From Victivallaceae bacterium (GTDB lineage Bacteria > Verrucomicrobiota > Lentisphaeria > Victivallales > Victivallaceae), in the NCBI GenBank assembly GCA_028717165.1, contig JAQUOK010000067.1, forward strand, positions 1 through 10,178: DNA of 10,178 bases. Reading direction: 5' to 3'. Below, in pieces: positions 7,986 through 10,178 of the stretch. Numbering within the stretch: the stretch's first letter is position 1; every line of letters starts with the position of its first letter. Under the pieces are notes generated by a model. It saw nothing but the letters and a program-made list of their open reading frames with translations. It was not told the DNA's origin and searched no databases. Made by a program: the position numbers and the translations under genes.

Positions 7986-8678
7986 TTATCTTTTTACCGG
8001 TTTCCAGTTAGGCGTTTCTCCCCATGCAAAGGCGCCATATAAGTCTCCCTCACTATACAAACCCGCAGCGTTTGACGGATAACGATTCACGTACCAGTTA
8101 ACGCGTCCATCACAAAACAGATAATTATCCCCTGCACTATGGTATGCCGGCGGACCATGACGGCTCCCATGATGCCCATGGCAATATTTTACTGAAAATG
8201 TCTTCCCTTGCGAATGTACCAGCCCCTCTGCGGCCATAATAACTTGAGAAGCCGGAGTAACGTTGGACAATTTCACCCACTTATTTATATCCCTGTTAAA
8301 AGTGCCGTCTGCATTCAACATTGGATTCAGGTAGGAATTAACGAGATACGCATTCCTGTCAGTCCCATTGTAAATAGGAATTTTCTCTATAGTAGAACAA
8401 CGGAATATGGCTCTGTTCTTAACGTAACCCAAGTCCTCCAATGTCCATGCCCACCCCTTCGAATTACTGTAAGTATACGCAGGCATCATATAGTCATCAT
8501 AATCCATAGAGTACATAGTCAGTTTAAGGCCGACATCTTTCAAATTACTTTTGCATGCCGTCGTTCTGGCCTTATCTCTCGCTTTATTAAGAGCCGGAAG
8601 CAGCATGGCCGCAAGAATTGCGATGATAGCGATCACTACGAGCAATTCGATAAGTGTGAAATTATTACGGGTTTTCAT
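7986..8678 (-). CDS. Pseudopilin-like protein with H-X9-DG motif
   Basis: This protein has 230 residues. The N-terminus is a class III (type IV prepilin / type II secretion pseudopilin) signal: a short basic leader MKTRNN, then FTLIELLVVIAIIAILAAM with the conserved Glu at mature position +5. The hydrophobic helix spans about residues 7-30, followed by LPALNKARDKA. The predicted -1 residue is Asn rather than the usual Gly. Residues 180-191 fit the H-X9-DG motif exactly (His180, Asp190-Gly191; HSAGDNYLFCDG), which defines a prepilin-processing-associated family abundant in Planctomycetota, Lentisphaerota and Verrucomicrobiota. Cysteines at 42, 94, 166 and 189 could form disulphides outside the membrane. 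The role of this family is not established; no pilus assembly genes are nearby. The start is firm: AAGGAG with 6-base spacing to ATG 8678. The gene ends in tandem TAA TAA stops. Its place between a LacI regulator and glycoside hydrolases suggests a glycan-linked surface role, which is inference. Confidence 0.93.
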   Translation of the reverse strand: MKTRNNFTLIELLVVIAIIAILAAMLLPALNKARDKARTTACKSNLKDVGLKLTMYSMDYDDYMMPAYTYSNSKGWAWTLEDLGYVKNRAIFRCSTIEKIPIYNGTDRNAYLVNSYLNPMLNADGTFNRDINKWVKLSNVTPASQVIMAAEGLVHSQGKTFSVKYCHGHHGSRHGPPAYHSAGDNYLFCDGRVNWYVNRYPSNAAGLYSEGDLYGAFAWGETPNWKPVKR

Positions 8679-8692
8679 TTTACTCTCCTTGG

Positions 8693-8717
8693 TTTTAGAG
8701 TTTAATTTTTAGAGTTT
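8693..8717 (-). repeat. 11-base direct repeat before the pseudopilin
   Basis: TTTTAGAGTTT (plus-strand reading) occurs at 8693-8703 and again at 8707-8717, a 14-base period, in the 59-base gap between the regulator stop and the pseudopilin ribosome binding site. It may be a regulator binding site, or chance in an AT-rich leader. Confidence 0.5.
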
Positions 8718-8737
8718 CCACGATTGATTTCATTTTT

Positions 8738-9844
8738 TCATAGTTCTCCCTGCAGCTTTGCGTTTAACAAGACTTCTTTATCGGCTATCAGCCGTGGGCT
8801 GATGCCGGATGATTCCCGTACAATCAGTTCCGGTTTTACTGTAAAATTTATCCATTTTGGATGTTTACCGGGATTGTCAATAATATCACATAAAATTTCA
8901 ACCGTTTTCAAAGCCCTTTCATAAAGATGGGGCTCGACTGAACTAAGTTTGGGACGCACTTCCTCGGTTGTCGCAATGTTGTCATAGCCGACTATCGAAA
9001 TATCGGCCGGAACTTTTACCCCCATGCGCATTATCGTCTGCATGGTTCCGAGAGCAATATAGTCATTAACCGCAAATATCGCAGTAATTTTCGGCCGTAA
9101 TTCAATCAGTTCCCTGGCAATATCAAAGTAGTCCAGAAATAATGTTCTTCCTTTTATGACCAGCACGAAATCGTCACGAAAAGAAACGCCGAATTCCGCC
9201 AAGGCGTTTTTATAGCCTTTAAGCTGTTCCTGATAGCCGACGTATTCCGCCGGTTCTCTGGAAACAAAGGCAATATTTCTATGCCCCAGCTGGAGTAAGT
9301 GCCTGGCAGCAATGTACCCGCCGTCCAAAGTGTCTTTCATGACCGTATGGGCGGCGTAGTTTTGGTAATTGCCCACTATCACGCACGGAACGCCCCGATT
9401 ATGTATCTCGTCGATTAACTCTTCCATACTGAAATGCATGCGCGTTTCTTCCGGGATAAAAGGATGGATTATTATTCCTGCCCGCTTGTTTGCAAACAAT
9501 TCAAGAATTATACGGTCGATTGTATACGTTCCGTCAAAAAAATGAAGCGAAAGCCGGTAATTATAGTCGCGCAAGGCGTCATTATACCCTTTCAGCATTC
9601 TACTTAACATCTCATCGCTGGATCTGAGGTCGGAATTGGGATTGAACAATACAAGCGGAATATCCCGGTTTATATTTTTATCCTGAACGACCAGGCGATG
9701 CCTGTAATTCAACTTCTTACAGAGCTTAAGAACCTTGTTCCTGGTTTCTTCACTGACCGCAGGATGATTCCGCAACGCACGGGAAACCGTCATTTTGGAA
9801 ACGTTCAGCTCATCAGCCAGATCTTTCATTGATACTTTTAGCAT
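8738..9844 (-). CDS. LacI-family transcriptional regulator
   Basis: This protein has 368 residues. The LacI-type helix-turn-helix occupies residues about 5-25 (SMKDLADELNVSKMTVSRAL, with the recognition helix near 17-25), followed by NHPAVSEETRNKVLKLCKKLNY, the usual third helix. The periplasmic-binding-protein-like effector domain follows from about residue 62 (IPLVLFNPNSD) with the expected blocks: RAGIIIHPF, VPCVIVGNY, DGGYIAARHLLQLGHRNIAFV, AIFAVNDYIALGTMQTI, VPADISIVGYDN. The hinge (about 48-60) lacks the usual PNxxARxL and reads RHRLVVQDKNINR, so minor-groove contact may differ. The ligand is not readable; the downstream hydrolases suggest a HexNAc-type sugar. ATG 9844 fits the family start (MLKVSMKDLA); its AAAGG is 12 bases upstream, rather far. 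A strong promoter with two palindromes lies upstream, consistent with autoregulation. The pseudopilin gene follows after 59 bases. Confidence 0.95.
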   Translation of the reverse strand: MLKVSMKDLADELNVSKMTVSRALRNHPAVSEETRNKVLKLCKKLNYRHRLVVQDKNINRDIPLVLFNPNSDLRSSDEMLSRMLKGYNDALRDYNYRLSLHFFDGTYTIDRIILELFANKRAGIIIHPFIPEETRMHFSMEELIDEIHNRGVPCVIVGNYQNYAAHTVMKDTLDGGYIAARHLLQLGHRNIAFVSREPAEYVGYQEQLKGYKNALAEFGVSFRDDFVLVIKGRTLFLDYFDIARELIELRPKITAIFAVNDYIALGTMQTIMRMGVKVPADISIVGYDNIATTEEVRPKLSSVEPHLYERALKTVEILCDIIDNPGKHPKWINFTVKPELIVRESSGISPRLIADKEVLLNAKLQGEL

Positions 9845-9862
9845 GAAAAACTATTACCTTTC

Positions 9863-9873
9863 GTTACTGTAAC
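9863..9873. promoter_or_regulatory. Palindrome GTTACTGTAAC, candidate operator
   Basis: This perfect inverted repeat has 5-base arms around one base. It lies a few bases downstream of the expected transcription start of the regulator gene, where a bound repressor would block elongation. Autoregulation by the LacI protein is inferred from position only. Confidence 0.45.
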
Positions 9874-9884
9874 TGTTATGAATT

Positions 9885-9913
9885 ATAATACATGGTTTTC
9901 CATACTTTGTCAA
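9885..9913 (-). promoter_or_regulatory. Sigma70-type promoter of the regulator gene
   Basis: The minus strand shows a perfect -35 TTGACA (9913-9908), a 17-base spacer and a -10 TATTAT (9890-9885, one mismatch to consensus). The expected start of transcription is near 9878, giving a leader of about 34 bases. A-tract and T-tract sequence upstream of the -35 (about 9921-9942) resembles an UP element. This is the clearest promoter in the window and may drive all six genes. Confidence 0.75.
9892..9903. promoter_or_regulatory. Palindrome in the promoter spacer
   Basis: ATGG-TTTT-CCAT has exact 4-base arms and sits between the -35 and -10 boxes of the regulator promoter. A protein bound here would exclude RNA polymerase. 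With such short arms, chance occurrence is quite possible. Confidence 0.35.
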
Positions 9914-9942
9914 TAGCAGCTTTTTAAAAAATCACTTTTTTT

Positions 9943-10035
9943 GAGGCTTTCCGGGTACCTTCGTCCGGGGGAAATTGAATCCCGAATGGATGACTATGTT
10001 AAGAATTGAAAATTAAGGATGCGGCACGGTATTGA
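9943..10035. other. Non-coding stretch, nothing recognised
   Basis: Between the AT-rich tract upstream of the regulator promoter and the first hairpin of the palindromic repeats I see no gene start, RNA gene or clear site. Together with the promoter and repeats it makes up the 334-base region 9845-10178 that holds no protein-coding gene. Confidence 0.6.
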
Positions 10036-10080
10036 AACCCTGAAAGGGTTATTCAGCGTAGCCCGCCGCAACGCGGCGGG
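10036..10080. repeat. Two adjacent REP-like hairpins
   Basis: The first is AACCCT-GAA-AGGGTT (10036-10050), a perfect 6-base stem. The second is CCCGCCGC-AAC-GCGGCGGG (10062-10080), a perfect 8-base GC-rich stem with a 3-base loop. Similar ccctgaaagggtt-type hairpins next to a GC stem recur between genes in several bacterial phyla and are often linked to REP-associated transposases. No such transposase is in this window. Confidence 0.65.
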
Positions 10081-10102
10081 TAATGCCGTCCCCCCCATAT
10101 CT

Positions 10103-10162
10103 GTTCCCTGTAGGGGAACCTCAAATGCCTTACCCGCATTTTGAAGTTCTCCTTCAGGGAAC
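10103..10162. repeat. 60-base imperfect inverted repeat of nested palindromes
   Basis: The left arm (10103-10128) and right arm (10136-10162) are reverse complements apart from three substitutions and one single-base indel, separated by the 7-base loop CTTACCC. Each arm is itself a hairpin: GTTCCC-TGTAG-GGGAAC on the left (10103-10119) and GTTCTC-CTTCA-GGGAAC on the right (10146-10162, one G-T pair). This head-to-head layout resembles a REP doublet (BIME-like unit). The element may continue past the window edge. Confidence 0.7.
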
Positions 10163-10178
10163 ATCATGGAACCGATAA

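Noticed and set aside
8693..8717. Start of a CRISPR-like array
   Set aside because: There are only two copies of 11 bases with a 3-base gap, far from CRISPR repeat and spacer sizes.
10036..10162. Rho-independent terminators of an upstream gene
   Set aside because: The hairpins lack T-runs and repeat in nested pairs, which fits a REP-like element better.

Overview
The window carries six genes, all on the minus strand, that read like one glycan-utilisation locus. In transcription order (right to left) they are: a LacI-family regulator (9844-8738), a type II/IV pseudopilin-like protein with an H-X9-DG motif (8678-7986), a glycoside hydrolase family 20 (beta-N-acetylhexosaminidase-type) protein (7823-6285), a large exported GH123/DUF4091-type protein (6264-3247), a Gfo/Idh/MocA-family oxidoreductase (3129-1930) and a DUF5107 protein with a TPR tail that runs off the left edge (1908-1). 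No tRNA, rRNA, CRISPR array or transposase gene was seen.

The set suggests a member of the Lentisphaerota (Victivallis-like) or a close PVC-group relative. Single pseudopilins with the FTLIELLVVIAIIAILA start and an H-X9-DG tail, placed beside sugar regulators and glycoside hydrolases, are typical of Lentisphaerota and Planctomycetota. DUF4091 and DUF5107 proteins are also frequent there. This is an inference from gene content, not a phylogenetic placement.

Right edge (9845-10178): about 160 bases of REP-like palindromes, including a roughly 60-base imperfect inverted repeat, lie upstream of a strong sigma70-type promoter (TTGACA, 17-base spacer, TATTAT) that drives the regulator. Two small palindromes, one in the promoter spacer and one just after the expected transcription start, are candidate autoregulatory operators. 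The regulator-pseudopilin gap is 59 bases and the pseudopilin-GH20 gap is 162 bases. The latter holds a weak AT-rich hairpin followed by Ts, and a perfect 17-base palindrome close to the GH20 ribosome binding site. The hydrolases are 20 bases apart, the next gap is 117 bases, and the last is 21 bases.

Working model (inference): the regulator senses a sugar released from a HexNAc-containing glycan. The exported GH123-like protein acts outside the cytoplasm. The signal-less GH20 enzyme trims imported fragments. The oxidoreductase and the DUF5107 protein (galactose-mutarotase-like fold) modify the released sugars. The pseudopilin may help hold or deliver substrate at the surface. No transporter is visible in the window.
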